Positions 53,332 through 62,588 of a DNA stretch of 64,000 bases are shown one piece after another. This DNA is from Novosphingobium sp. G106 (lineage in GTDB: Bacteria; Pseudomonadota; Alphaproteobacteria; Sphingomonadales; Sphingomonadaceae): positions 1-64,000 of the forward strand of contig NZ_JAHOOZ010000004.1 of assembly GCF_019075875.1 (NCBI RefSeq), in the 5' to 3' direction. The notes below the pieces were generated by a model. The model was not told the DNA's origin, made no database searches, and saw only the letters and a list, made by a program, of their open reading frames with translations. The first letter of the stretch is position 1, and the number at the start of each line of letters is the position of its first letter. A program made the translations under genes and the position numbers.

Positions 53332-54464
53332 CCCATGCGGGGCACCTGAGCCTGTATCAGCTCAAGGTCATGACCGCGGTCGAAAACTGCCGCACCGCTG
53401 CGCTTGGCGGGCACGTGGAGGCCTGCGAGGACTGTGGCCACTGGCGGATCGCCTACAACTCATGCCGCAACCGGCATTGCCCAAAATGCCAGGGCGCGGC
53501 GGCACGCACCTGGCTGGCAGAACGCGAGGCCGATCTGCTGCCGGTGGGTTACTTCCACGTGGTCTTCACGCTGCCCGCCGAGATCGCAGCCATCGCCTGG
53601 CAGAACAAGGCCGTCGTCTACGATCTGTTGTTCAAGGCGGCGTCGGAGACGATGCTGACGATTGCGGCGGATCCGAAGCATCTGGGGGCGCGCATCGGCA
53701 TCACGGCGGTGCTTCACACATGGGGGTCGGCGATGACCCACCATCCCCATGTACACATGATCGTCCCGGGCGGAGGCATCGCGCTCGACGGGATGCGCTG
53801 GATATCCTCACGCCCCGCCTTCCTGCTGCCGGTGCGCGTGTTGGGCGCATTGTTCCGCCGCCTCTTCGTCACCCGGCTGATTGCGCTTCACGATGCTGGC
53901 CGCCTGTTCTTCGGCAGCGAGAACAGCGAGCTCGCTGGCCGCCAGGCGTTCCTGCGCCTCATCGCGCCAGTCAGGAAAAAGCGCTGGGTCGTCTACGCCA
54001 AGGCCCCGTTCGCAGGCCCCCAGGCCGTGCTCGCCTACCTGTCGCGCTACACTCACCGCGTCGCGATCTCAAACCGGCGCCTCATCGCCTTCGACGAGCG
54101 CGGCGTCACCATGCGGTACAAAGACTATCGCCGCGATGGCCTCGACCGACAACGTGTCATGACCCTTGCCGCAGACGAGTTCATCCGCCGCTTCCTGCTC
54201 CACGTCCTGCCGCGCGGCTTCCATCGTATCCGGCACTATGGCCTGCTCGCAGGTTCGGCGCGCAAGGATGCGATCGCCCGAGCCCGCGCCTTGCTCCACG
54301 TAGCGCCGGCCCCGCCACCGCCCGACGACGAGGAGCCGCCTGACTATCGCCCGCCATGCCCATGCTGCGGTGGCCATATGGTAGTGATCGAGACCTTCGT
54401 GCGTTGGCAGCAGCCACGCGCACCGCCCCGGCCTCTCAAGCTCGTCCGGGAGATTGCGCCATGA
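53271..54464 (+). CDS. IS91-family HUH transposase, copy 2
   Basis: 397 residues, GTG start, with the same amino-acid sequence as the copy at 32615: zinc-binding cysteines, HPHVHMI and the YLSRY tyrosine pair are all present. It overlaps the extended recombinase frame by about 60 bases. Confidence 0.9.
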   Translation: MRSSLEVADIFCAAGPAYRVAHAGHLSLYQLKVMTAVENCRTAALGGHVEACEDCGHWRIAYNSCRNRHCPKCQGAAARTWLAEREADLLPVGYFHVVFTLPAEIAAIAWQNKAVVYDLLFKAASETMLTIAADPKHLGARIGITAVLHTWGSAMTHHPHVHMIVPGGGIALDGMRWISSRPAFLLPVRVLGALFRRLFVTRLIALHDAGRLFFGSENSELAGRQAFLRLIAPVRKKRWVVYAKAPFAGPQAVLAYLSRYTHRVAISNRRLIAFDERGVTMRYKDYRRDGLDRQRVMTLAADEFIRRFLLHVLPRGFHRIRHYGLLAGSARKDAIARARALLHVAPAPPPPDDEEPPDYRPPCPCCGGHMVVIETFVRWQQPRAPPRPLKLVREIAP

Positions 54465-54691
54465 TCCGGCATGGCCTGGAAACACCCGTTCCTCCGGTCA
54501 TCATGCCGCCGGAAGCGGTAGCGTTCGTACCCAGAGCCATCATCGCCCAAAAACTCGGCGATGAAGCACGCAGACAGCGACCGGCCCCAGGCTACCGCAC
54601 CCGGCAATGGGGGTGGCCGATGCGATCTGTATCGCTCCCAGGCAGCTCTTGGCTGACACCACAGACCCGGCCGAAATTGAAATCCCCATAG
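54461..54691 (+). CDS. Small third ORF of the IS91-like element, copy 2
   Basis: Same 76-residue product as at 33805, coupled to the transposase by ATGA. Confidence 0.45.
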   Translation: MIRHGLETPVPPVIMPPEAVAFVPRAIIAQKLGDEARRQRPAPGYRTRQWGWPMRSVSLPGSSWLTPQTRPKLKSP

Positions 54692-54814
54692 CTCACGCCC
54701 AGACCCACCGCGGGTCGTACTCGTCCGGGTTTAGTACGCCTGCCGGCGCCCGAAACCCTTCGACTAAGCCGACGTTCGAGCAATCAAACAGCTTCCCTGA
54801 AAGCCGCCCCTCGT

Positions 54815-55228
54815 TCAGGTTTCCACGGTCAGGTGAAATATCTGCAGGATACGCTTTAGGCCGGCATCCTCCACGAGATGCGAAGCAGCAATCGGGCTAA
54901 GCCACCGCCTCTTGCGCTGGGGTCGCTCCGGCCAGTCTTGAAACTGCTCGGTCACGAGCAGCGGGTAGACCGTGATTTCTGTTTCCGCTTCCGGCTGGCC
55001 CGCACGCTGTTTGACGGAGTAAAATCTGCCAAGCGACCTGATGGAAGGGTTGCCGCTGATTCCGGCCTCCTCAAAGGCCTCACGAGCCGCAACCTGATGC
55101 GCCTTCAGCCCTTTGATCGGATTGCCTTTGGGAATTATCCAGCGCCCGCTGCCGCGGGAGGTAATCAACAAAACCTCCACGTCGCCGTCAGGACCAATTC
55201 TGTAAGGAAGGGCGCCGACCTGCTGCAT
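54815..55228 (-). CDS. Nudix hydrolase
   Basis: 137 residues. The Nudix helix is AAREAFEEAGI, preceded by WIIPKGNPIKGLKAHQ; the first Glu of the classical box is replaced (Leu), as in many alphaproteobacterial diadenosine or inositol polyphosphate-type members. A C-terminal part with RKRRWLSPIAASHLVEDAGL fits that group. It hydrolyses a nucleoside diphosphate linked to another group; substrate not determinable. It sits just after the IS91-like copy 2. Confidence 0.85.
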   Translation of the reverse strand: MQQVGALPYRIGPDGDVEVLLITSRGSGRWIIPKGNPIKGLKAHQVAAREAFEEAGISGNPSIRSLGRFYSVKQRAGQPEAETEITVYPLLVTEQFQDWPERPQRKRRWLSPIAASHLVEDAGLKRILQIFHLTVET

Positions 55229-55401
55229 GGCTTGCTATATAACGTCCTTCAGCAATTCGCCCAGACGTCACGGCAGAAAACCCGCGGCCCGGGAACTTAG
55301 ATGTTGCTCAGCAAGATATTGGTCTGGAAACTTTTTCACCAAACTAAAGCTAGCTAGCAAACTGCCGGCATCCCTCCGGTCGAGTTTATCCCGAGGAAGC
55401 T

Positions 55402-56989
55402 GTGACGAAGCGCACCACATCCCCGGCCGGTCTAATTCCGGCAGCCCAGTATATAAGAATGTCGACCGAACATCAGCGGTTTAGTCCGGACAATCAGCGA
55501 GCTGCAAACAAGGCATTTGCGGCCGAGCACGGATACGAAATCGTGGCAACGTATCAGGACTCGGGCAAGAGCGGCCTCACGCTTAAGGCACGCCCGGAGC
55601 TGAAGCGTCTCCTGAGCGACGTTCTCAGCGGGGCCATGCCTTACAAGACAATCCTGGTGCTCGATGTTAGCCGATGGGGCCGGTTCCAAGATGCCGACCA
55701 GGCGGCTCACTACGAATTTATGTGCCGAGAGGCGGGCGTCCCGGTGCGTTATTGCAGTGAGGCTTTCGACAATGATGGCGGCGCCATGGCTTCGATCGTC
55801 AAGCATATGAAGCGGGTTATGGCTGCGGAATACAGTAGGGATTTATCAATACGGGTTGCACGTGCGCATCGCTTGCAAGCACGCCTGGGTTACAAGCAAG
55901 GCGGTTCTCCCTCGTTCGCAACCATCAGGCAAGTCGTTGACGAAGACGGCCGGCCGGTAATGGTTTTGCACCCAGGGCAGCGAAAAGCGCTTTCCAATCA
56001 CCGGGTTGTGATTGCCCGTGGTTCGGCATCTGAAGTTGCACTCGTCCGGCGTATTTTCACAATGTACGCGATTCAGAATTTGGAGATTTCTCAGATCTGC
56101 GATTGGCTCAAGAAGAAGGGAAAGACCGAGAGATTCGGGCGCCTGTGGGCCTACAGCTCTATCTTCAAGATGCTCCGCAATGAGATTTATCTCGGCGTCT
56201 ATGTGTACGGAAGGCGATCCAACAACCTTGGAAAACCGGAGACGCTTCCGCAATCGAAGTGGATTCGAACGACGGTCATGAAGCCCATCGTGCCACCGGA
56301 GCTGTTTGAAGCCGCTGCGAGCAAGCTGGCGGATCGTTCGCGGCGTCCGCGCTCCGACGAGGACTTGAAGAGGGGCTTGGCGAGGCTCCTTTCGGAAGAG
56401 GGATATATCTCTGGACCCCTCATCACCAAGTGCAGCTATCTGCCATTGCCTATCACATTCACGAAACGGTTTGGCAGTCTTGCCAAAGCTTGCAAACTGG
56501 TCGGCTATGATAAACCCGTGCGAGTAGAAGGGGTTCACACTCGAATATACTCCGATGAAGATTTGAAGAGCGAACTTAAACGCATTCAGCGCGAAAATGG
56601 CAGGTTGTCGCGAGAGATAATTAATAGAGACAAACGATCACCGTCGGCTGCATTTTTTAAGCGGAGATTCGGGGGTTTGAGGAAGGCGTATTCCGCTTCC
56701 GGTATATTGCAGGATAAAATACCGAAGAGGAGAATTGACTTAAATCCGGATGGTACTCCCAAATCGGAGGCTGTACTCTTAGATGGATTGCGTAGGCTTT
56801 TCGAGGAACATGGCCATTTGTCACGCCGGATGATCGATAGCTCCGAAGCTGTCCCGAGCTCTTGGCTTTACTGTCGGAAATTCGGGGGGGATGGAGCGGG
56901 CTTATGCGCTTGTTGGCTTTTGCAGCAATCGGAGCGAAATTATGAGGGCAGCGTACGGGCGACGGCGGAAGCCCGATGAGCGTGCGTAG
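55402..56989 (+). CDS. Large serine recombinase with three HNH-associated-type repeats
   Basis: GTG start. The N-terminal resolvase domain has YIRMSTEHQ (Ser21), LVLDVSRWGRFQDADQAAHY and AAEYSRDLSIRVARAHR. The recombinase domain follows (FTMYAIQNLEISQICDWLKK; LRNEIYLGVYVYGRRSN). In place of the usual zinc ribbon come three repeats at residues about 319-369, 384-435 and 456-510, each D-E-x-L then L.EE.G.LS and ending with a KRFGSLAKA-like FG motif, as in homing-endonuclease-associated repeats. The third repeat is cut by seven G (56884-56890). One G fewer gives FGGMERAYALVGF and a stop at 56987-56989; as written the frame ends at 56979. Confidence 0.8.
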
Positions 56990-57104
56990 CTCGCTTCATC
57001 CCTAGTCCGCCTGCCATCGCCGACTGTTCCGACGTTGAGCTGTCGATCGGTGGCTCTTGTGACTGGCTGTTCGTTCATTGCCCCCCGCATCTCCACTGAA
57101 AAGT

Positions 57105-57132
57105 AGGCTCGGCCAACGGGGCCGAGCCTTTA
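57105..57132 (+). terminator. Terminator downstream of the recombinase
   Basis: Perfect 10-bp stem AGGCTCGGCC / GGCCGAGCCT with loop AACGG, followed by TTTAGGT. Confidence 0.65.
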
Positions 57133-57472
57133 GGTATGTTATGGAGTGCCCTTGAGAGGCGCAGTCATTTACTAACCTACCTTGGTATGCTGCAAGTGCG
57201 AAATATGGCACCTTGCTTGCAGCTGGATAGTTTGCGTGGCGGCGTTGCCCAGATGAATCACACGGCATCGGCCTGTGGCGTTCTCGGACCTCGCAACTCT
57301 GTTCCTGCCTCACGCCTCTGGCCCTTGATGCTAGCGGAAGGGCCCATGAAACGGCCGCCTGCGCAAACTAATTTGATCGCGCCAGCGGCGAATATCGAGG
57401 TGACTCGAACAGCCAACGTAGTAGACCATCCAAAGTTCAAATCGAGATGCCGTTGGGTAGGAGGCACAGGCC
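57133..57472. other. 340 bases without a gene
   Basis: No convincing frame; presumably the upstream region of the phosphatase gene. Confidence 0.4.
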
Positions 57473-57792
57473 GTGAAGAAAGCTCTTTTCGTGTTTGCGT
57501 CGGTTGCCATCATATCGGCCTGCGCTGCCCAGGATGGCTCGAAGGCCCCCGCCGTGTCGGAGGCTGTGCCGCCAAAGGCCTCGCCGCTCGGCTCTGCATC
57601 CTATCTTGGCAGCACTGCGCTCCCCGAAAGCCTGGAGCTCGTTCCCGCACCCCCCGCGGCAGGTTCCGCGGCAGAAGCTCGCGATGAGGCTGGAGCCGCA
57701 AATGCGTTGACCCTTCGCGGGTCCGCGCGGTGGGACATCGCAAAGGGAGATGCCGAACTGAGCCCGGCAGCCGTTGCAAGTCGTTTCTCGTG
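57473..57792 (+). pseudogene. PAP2/class A acid phosphatase, 5' fragment cut by an IS
   Basis: GTG start after AGGAGG. The N-terminus is an export or lipoprotein signal (VKKALFVFASVAIISACAAQ). Then come YLGSTALPESLELVPAPPAA, GSAAEARDEAGAANALTLRG and SARWDIAKGDAEL, the N-terminal region of secreted acid phosphatases of the PhoN type. The catalytic part is absent: the IS3-family element begins at 57793, about 107 codons in. Not functional. Confidence 0.7.
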
Positions 57793-59316
57793 TGTCCGTC
57801 GTCAGAACATTTGGCGCAACTCGCGGCGTAAATTAGCGGAGTGCGGACCTCGTCTGAGGGGTGATGTTAGGCGGCGAGCTTGCGGTGCTGCAAGCGCCGA
57901 TGTTCGATGGTCTGTCGCTTGATCCTTTCACGCTGTTTGATGATCGCGGGAGCCCTGCCGAAGTAGGCGTCGGCGGGCGTCACATTGGCCAGGCTCTCGT
58001 GGTAACGCTGGTGGTTGTAGTGCTCGACGAAGGCTTCGATCTGGGCCTCAAGGTCGCCGGGCAGGAAGTAGTTCTCCAGCAGGATGCGGTTCTTCAGGGT
58101 CTGGTGCCAGCGCTCGATCTTGCCCTGGGTCTGGGGGTGTAGCGGAGCGCCGCGCACATGGCTCATCTTCCGGGCTTCGATGTATTCCGCCAGTTCGCCC
58201 GCGATGTAGCTGGGGCCATTATCGCTGAGCAGCCTGGGCTTGTGCAGCACCGTGGCGCTGTCGCAACCCGAGGCCTTGAGGGCGAGGTCCAGCGTGTCGG
58301 TCACGTCCTCGGCCCGCATGTTGGTGCACAGTTTCCAGGCGATGATGTAGCGCGAGAAGTCGTCGAGCACGGTCGACAGGTACATCCAGCCCCATCCGAT
58401 GATCTTGAAGTAGGTAAAATCAGTCTGCCACATCTCGTTCGGCCGGGTGGTCTTGGTGTGGAACTGATCGGCAGCCTTGATCACCACATAGGCCGGGCTG
58501 GTGATCAGATCATGGGCCTTCAGCAGGCGGTAAACCGTGGATTCTGACACGAAGTAGCGCTTCTCGTCGGTGAAGCGCACCGCCAGTTCGCGGGGGCTCA
58601 GATCGGTCTCTTCCAGCGCCAGCTCGATGATCTGGTCCTGGATGTCGTCGCCAATGCGGTTCCACACCCGGCTTGGCGCCGACGGCCGATCCTCCAGCGC
58701 CTCCGGCCCGCCTTCAAGGTAGCGATCATACCAGCGGTAGAACGTCCGGCGGGCGATACCGAGCTTATCCAGCGTCCGCTTGGCGGGTAGGTGCGACTGC
58801 TCGACGATCCGGATGATCTCGAGCTTTTCGGATGCGGGATACCTCATTCGTCGTCGCCCCCATCCGCGATCATGCTTTTTTTTCAGCAGACGGTTTTCGA
58901 GTGTCAGGTCGGCCACGCATTCCTTCAGGGCGCGGGCCTCGCGGCGCAAATCCTGCACCTCGCCGGTGGTCGCGGCACGAGCGGTGTCACCGGCCAACCG
59001 GCGCTTGCCCGCTTCCATGAACTCCTTCGACCAGGTGTAGTACAGGCTCTGGGCGATGCCTTCCTTGCGGCACAGCTCCGCAATGCTGTCCTCGCCGCGC
59101 AGCCCATCGAGCACGATGCGGATCTTGTCCTCGGCCGAGAAATGGCGACGCGTCTGCCGCCGCATGTCCTTCACTATCCGCTCGGCAGGGGCCTTGGCCG
59201 GCGATTTTTTCAAGGAGGGTTGGGGCTTCATCTTCGTTCCTTCGTCACTGCGACGAAGCCCCAACCCTCCTTAAATCACAACCTCAAATCTGTGCCATTG
59301 GTGCTGACGGCGGACA
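57793..59316 (-). mobile_element. IS3-family element with fused transposase
   Basis: 1524 bases with imperfect terminal inverted repeats (left TGTCCGTCGTCAG, right complement TGTCCGCCGTCAG, then partial match to about 26 bases). The flanks CTCGTG and GCCCCG show no target duplication. One transposase gene is encoded on the minus strand. Confidence 0.8.
57867..59231 (-). CDS. IS3-family transposase (single ORF)
   Basis: 454 residues starting MKPQPSLKKSPAKAPAERIV. HTH part: RHFSAEDKIRIVLDGLRGED and LCRKEGIAQSLYYTWSKEF. A second HTH (LEIIRIVEQSHLPAKRTLDK) follows, then the DDE core with MWQTDFTYFK, LSDNGPSYIAGEL and HPQTQGKIERWHQTLKNRI. OrfA- and OrfB-like parts are continuous without a frameshift. 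Apparently intact. Confidence 0.9.
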   Translation of the reverse strand: MKPQPSLKKSPAKAPAERIVKDMRRQTRRHFSAEDKIRIVLDGLRGEDSIAELCRKEGIAQSLYYTWSKEFMEAGKRRLAGDTARAATTGEVQDLRREARALKECVADLTLENRLLKKKHDRGWGRRRMRYPASEKLEIIRIVEQSHLPAKRTLDKLGIARRTFYRWYDRYLEGGPEALEDRPSAPSRVWNRIGDDIQDQIIELALEETDLSPRELAVRFTDEKRYFVSESTVYRLLKAHDLITSPAYVVIKAADQFHTKTTRPNEMWQTDFTYFKIIGWGWMYLSTVLDDFSRYIIAWKLCTNMRAEDVTDTLDLALKASGCDSATVLHKPRLLSDNGPSYIAGELAEYIEARKMSHVRGAPLHPQTQGKIERWHQTLKNRILLENYFLPGDLEAQIEAFVEHYNHQRYHESLANVTPADAYFGRAPAIIKQRERIKRQTIEHRRLQHRKLAA

Positions 59317-61047
59317 GCCCCGGCTGCGTAGGCAGTGATCTGCAACCGACAACAGGCAATTGGCGTCCGGCGGTAGGTAAATGCGCGCGACGTCTGCTTT
59401 CTTGTTTGCGATATGATCGATGAAGCCTGGATCCTGGTGCGACAGACCGTTGTGGTCCTGGCGCCAGACATGCGAGGTCAGCAGGTAGTTGAGCGAGGCA
59501 ATCGGCCTGCGCCAAGGGATTTTGGCGCTCACCTTGAGCCATTTGGCATGCTGGTTGACCATCGAATCTACGATGTGAATGAAGGCTTCGTAGCATGAGA
59601 AGAAGCCGTGACGGCCGGTCAGCAGATAGCCCTCCAACCAACCTTGGCAGAGGTGCTCGCTCAGCACTTCCATTACCCGGCCGGATGGACTGAGATTTTC
59701 ATCGACGTCTTCGATCTCGGCCATCCACGCCTTGCCGGTCACCTCGTAGGATGCCTCGAGCCGGTTTGACGCCGTCTCATCGGGCCCGAATAGACGGAAA
59801 TTGGCGGCGGGAAGGCTCAGGCGCATGACGTCACGGATGTAGCGGCCAAGTATACGAGTGGCTTCACCGCGGACACTGCCGGGCGAAGTGACAGTGATCG
59901 CATGATCGCGAAAATGGGGAAGACCTAGCGGCTCGAGCAGAAGGCCGCCATTGGCATGGGGATTAGATCCCATACGCCGACGGCCTGTGGGTGCAAGCGC
60001 GGCCAGTTCCTCAATCAGCTTACCATTGGCGTCGAACAATTCCTCTGGCCGGTAGCTGCGCATCCAGGCTTCGAGTTGGGCAAGGTGTCCGGGCTTACCG
60101 AAATTGGCGATCGGCACCTGATGCGCTCGCCAGGTCCCTTCGACCCGTTTGCCATCCACCTCCTTGGGACCGGTCCAACCTTTGGGAGTGCGAAATACGA
60201 TCATTGGCCAACGTGGGCGCGCGTCTCCGCCTACCGGCGCATCGCTCGCACGTGCTTTGGCTTGGATGACCTGTATGCGTTCCAATGCGGTGTCTAGCGT
60301 TGCGGCAAGTTGCCGGTGGACCTGGGCCGGATCATCCCCTTCTACGAAGAAGGGTTCGTGGCCATATCCGCGCAGTAGATCTGTCAGCTCATCGCGGCTG
60401 ATCCGCGCCAAGATCGTTGGGTTGGCGATCTTGAAGCCATTCAAATGCAGGATAGGTAGCACCGCGCCGTCACGCGCAGGATTCACGAATTTGTTCGAAT
60501 GCCAGCTTGCGGCAAGCGGCCCAGTCTCCGCCTCACCGTCACCAACGACGCAAGCGACGATCAGGTCGGGATTGTCGAGCGCTGCTCCATATGCATGGAC
60601 AAGTGAATACCCAAGCTCGCCGCCCTCGTGAATGGAGCCCGGCGTCTCGGGGGCCACATGGCTAGGTACGCCACCTGGCCAGGAAAATTGGCGAAACAGA
60701 CGCCGCATTCCGTTGCGATCGCGTTCAATCGCGGGAAATAGCTCGGTGTACGATCCTTCCAGATAGGTATGCGCAACCAGCCCGGGCCCACCGTGTCCGG
60801 GCCCGATAACATAGATCATGTTGAGATCGTTCTGTGCGATCAGGCGATTGAGGTGGACGTAGAGAAAATTAAGACCTGTTGTCGTGCCCCAATGGCCAAG
60901 GAGACGCGGCTTGATGTGTTCAAGCCGAAGCGGCTCCTCCAGCAGTGGGTTATCCCGCAAGTAAATCTGGCCGACTGATAGATAATTTGCGGCGCGCCAG
61001 TACGCATCCATGCGAGCGAGCATATCGGGCGACAATGTGTCGGTCAT
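59317..61047 (-). pseudogene. xfp: Phosphoketolase, 3' end removed by an IS
   Basis: 577 host-encoded residues of a family normally near 790. N-terminal features are [36 protein letters not shown] and the thiamine-diphosphate motif [20 protein letters not shown]. The frame runs on to a stop inside the IS at 59284. The lost C-terminal third includes the domain needed for the dimer and active site, so the enzyme is probably dead. Intact enzyme splits xylulose-5-P or fructose-6-P into acetyl phosphate and a shorter sugar phosphate. Confidence 0.85.
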
Positions 61048-61329
61048 ACGTTTCTCCAGCGATCGGTTGCGGCGACCGGCAATGGTCGAAGCCTTTGGAT
61101 GTGCGAGAAAGGAAGAGGCGCGATGAGAGAGTTCGGCGCGAGCACAGATGGGTCAGGGCGCAGTTCGTTTCGCCCGGCGGCTAAACCGCCACATAACGAG
61201 CACTGACTCAGCATCGCGAATGAAGCGGATGATCGGCGCGACCATACGCGAGATGCAGTCGATGCTGGCCGGAGAAAAAATGAGCTCTCTGGCGTTCCGC
61301 GCCGGCACGCCCTCCGATGCAGACTCTGA
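61048..61329. other. 280 bases without a gene
   Basis: Upstream region of the phosphoketolase gene; no other coding signal seen. Confidence 0.4.
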
Positions 61330-61461
61330 TTATCGGACAGCCGCAGCGGCAGCGTTCCGCTTGGATCGATCGCGCATGGTGCTTCGAAGGGCGTAGGCCG
61401 CCAACGTGCTAAATCCTGCCGCGAACACGAGTAGGAATGCGATCATTATATCCTGGCCCAT
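61330..61461 (-). CDS. 43-residue membrane peptide
   Basis: MGQDIMIAFLLVFAAGFSTL, then AAYALRSTMRDRSKRNAAAA: one membrane helix and a basic tail. GAGGAGCAAGGCC gives a good ribosome-binding site. Upstream peptide in the same frame is not protein-like, so I start here. Confidence 0.5.
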   Translation of the reverse strand: MGQDIMIAFLLVFAAGFSTLAAYALRSTMRDRSKRNAAAAAVR

Positions 61462-61620
61462 GGCCTTGCTCCTCAAATTCTGGGTGGCCGCGCTCAGTTT
61501 CGCGTCGGCGACAAGTCTGACGCAGGACTGTCCCAGCATCCCCCATTCGAGGGCGACTGGCCCGGCCTCCTGCGTGGATAGCCGGGCCAAGGCGTGGCCT
61601 ACGTTATGATCGACCGCGTC

Positions 61621-62274
61621 TTATCGCGTCGGCGGGGTAACCGTCGTCGTGGTCGTCACCGCGGCCGCAGGCGGGGTGGGTTTGATCGTACTTGTTGTCA
61701 CAGAGGTTCGCGTCGTGGCGTGAGTGCTGCCTCGGGCGGGCTGCACCGTCGTAGTGGTAGTTTCCATGTGTCCGACTGGCGCTTGCGCCGCTGCAGCCGC
61801 ATTGCGTGCTACGACCGCTTCGCTCGCAGATATTGCGGCGGATTGCTGGGCGACATTCGCACGGGCGTTGGCATCTACGCTCTGCTGCTGTGCCACGGCC
61901 GTTTGCTGCTGCGCTGCGGCAACGCCATCGGTTCGCGCCTGCCGTTCGGCGGCAATCGTCCGTTCCTGACGGCCCTGCATCTCGCCGATCGCGGCGTCCG
62001 CGAGTGTGGATGCGCGGATGGCTTCGGCGATAGAAGTCGACTTTTGTCCGGCTGCCAGCTTTTCCTTAGCTATAGCCAAGGCGGCTCTTGCCTCTGCCGT
62101 CGGATGCGGCATTTCCGATCCCGCGCCCATTGTTTCGGCCGTGTGGATCTTGGCATCGGCGGCAGCGATGGCCTCGCGAGCGCGGTCAGCCTTGCCGGCA
62201 TGTGCGGGCGTGGCGAGGGCAAGCGCCATCGCGCTTGCCGCTAGAAGCGGTGCGAAGAGGGTTTTGCGAAGCAT
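61621..62274 (-). CDS. Exported DUF4398-like helical protein with Thr-rich tail
   Basis: 217 residues. Signal peptide MLRKTLFAPLLAASAMALAL ending AHA. Then a DUF4398-like pair of helices (DRAREAIAAADAKIHTAETM; ARAALAIAKEKLAAGQ), a Gln/Ala-rich coiled coil (VAAAQQQTAVAQQQSVDANA) and a Thr/Pro-rich C-terminus (VTTTTTVTPPTR). Periplasmic, possibly cell-wall associated. Function unknown. Confidence 0.65.
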   Translation of the reverse strand: MLRKTLFAPLLAASAMALALATPAHAGKADRAREAIAAADAKIHTAETMGAGSEMPHPTAEARAALAIAKEKLAAGQKSTSIAEAIRASTLADAAIGEMQGRQERTIAAERQARTDGVAAAQQQTAVAQQQSVDANARANVAQQSAAISASEAVVARNAAAAAQAPVGHMETTTTTVQPARGSTHATTRTSVTTSTIKPTPPAAAVTTTTTVTPPTR

Positions 62275-62359
62275 GGGATTTTCCTTTGGAAGACAAATGC
62301 CTTCGGCCGAGAAACCCGCAACCTCCAATAATGTTTCCTGTAAATTCCAGGAAATGACA

Positions 62360-62520
62360 AACATAATTGGATTTTCAACCGGTATGGTGCTCTATTATCA
62401 TGATAAATTGAAAATATATTGGCCGTTATTAGAAAATATATATAATAAAGAGAAATGACCATATTCGTAAAAATATCATATTTCAGCGCCATTATCGTAA
62501 AAATATTCCATGGTGTGGAT
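62360..62520. promoter_or_regulatory. AT-rich divergent promoter region with phased repeats
   Basis: An AT-rich island in otherwise GC-rich DNA between the divergent DUF4398-like and MarC genes. It includes the direct repeat TCGTAAAAATAT at 62465-62476 and 62495-62506, spaced 30 bases (about three helical turns). Confidence 0.5.
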
Positions 62521-62588
62521 CTTCCGCGTGATTTCCGTTCCAGCAGCGCCACCGGCCGTGAGCCGACTGTGATTGTGGCCGCCGCCAA

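Larger units (their letters stand above)
52219..54765 (+). mobile_element. IS91-like element, copy 2
   Basis: Same orientation, length and gene order as the copy at 31563-34109. Here the recombinase gene is intact. Together the two copies bracket 34110-52218. Confidence 0.9.
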
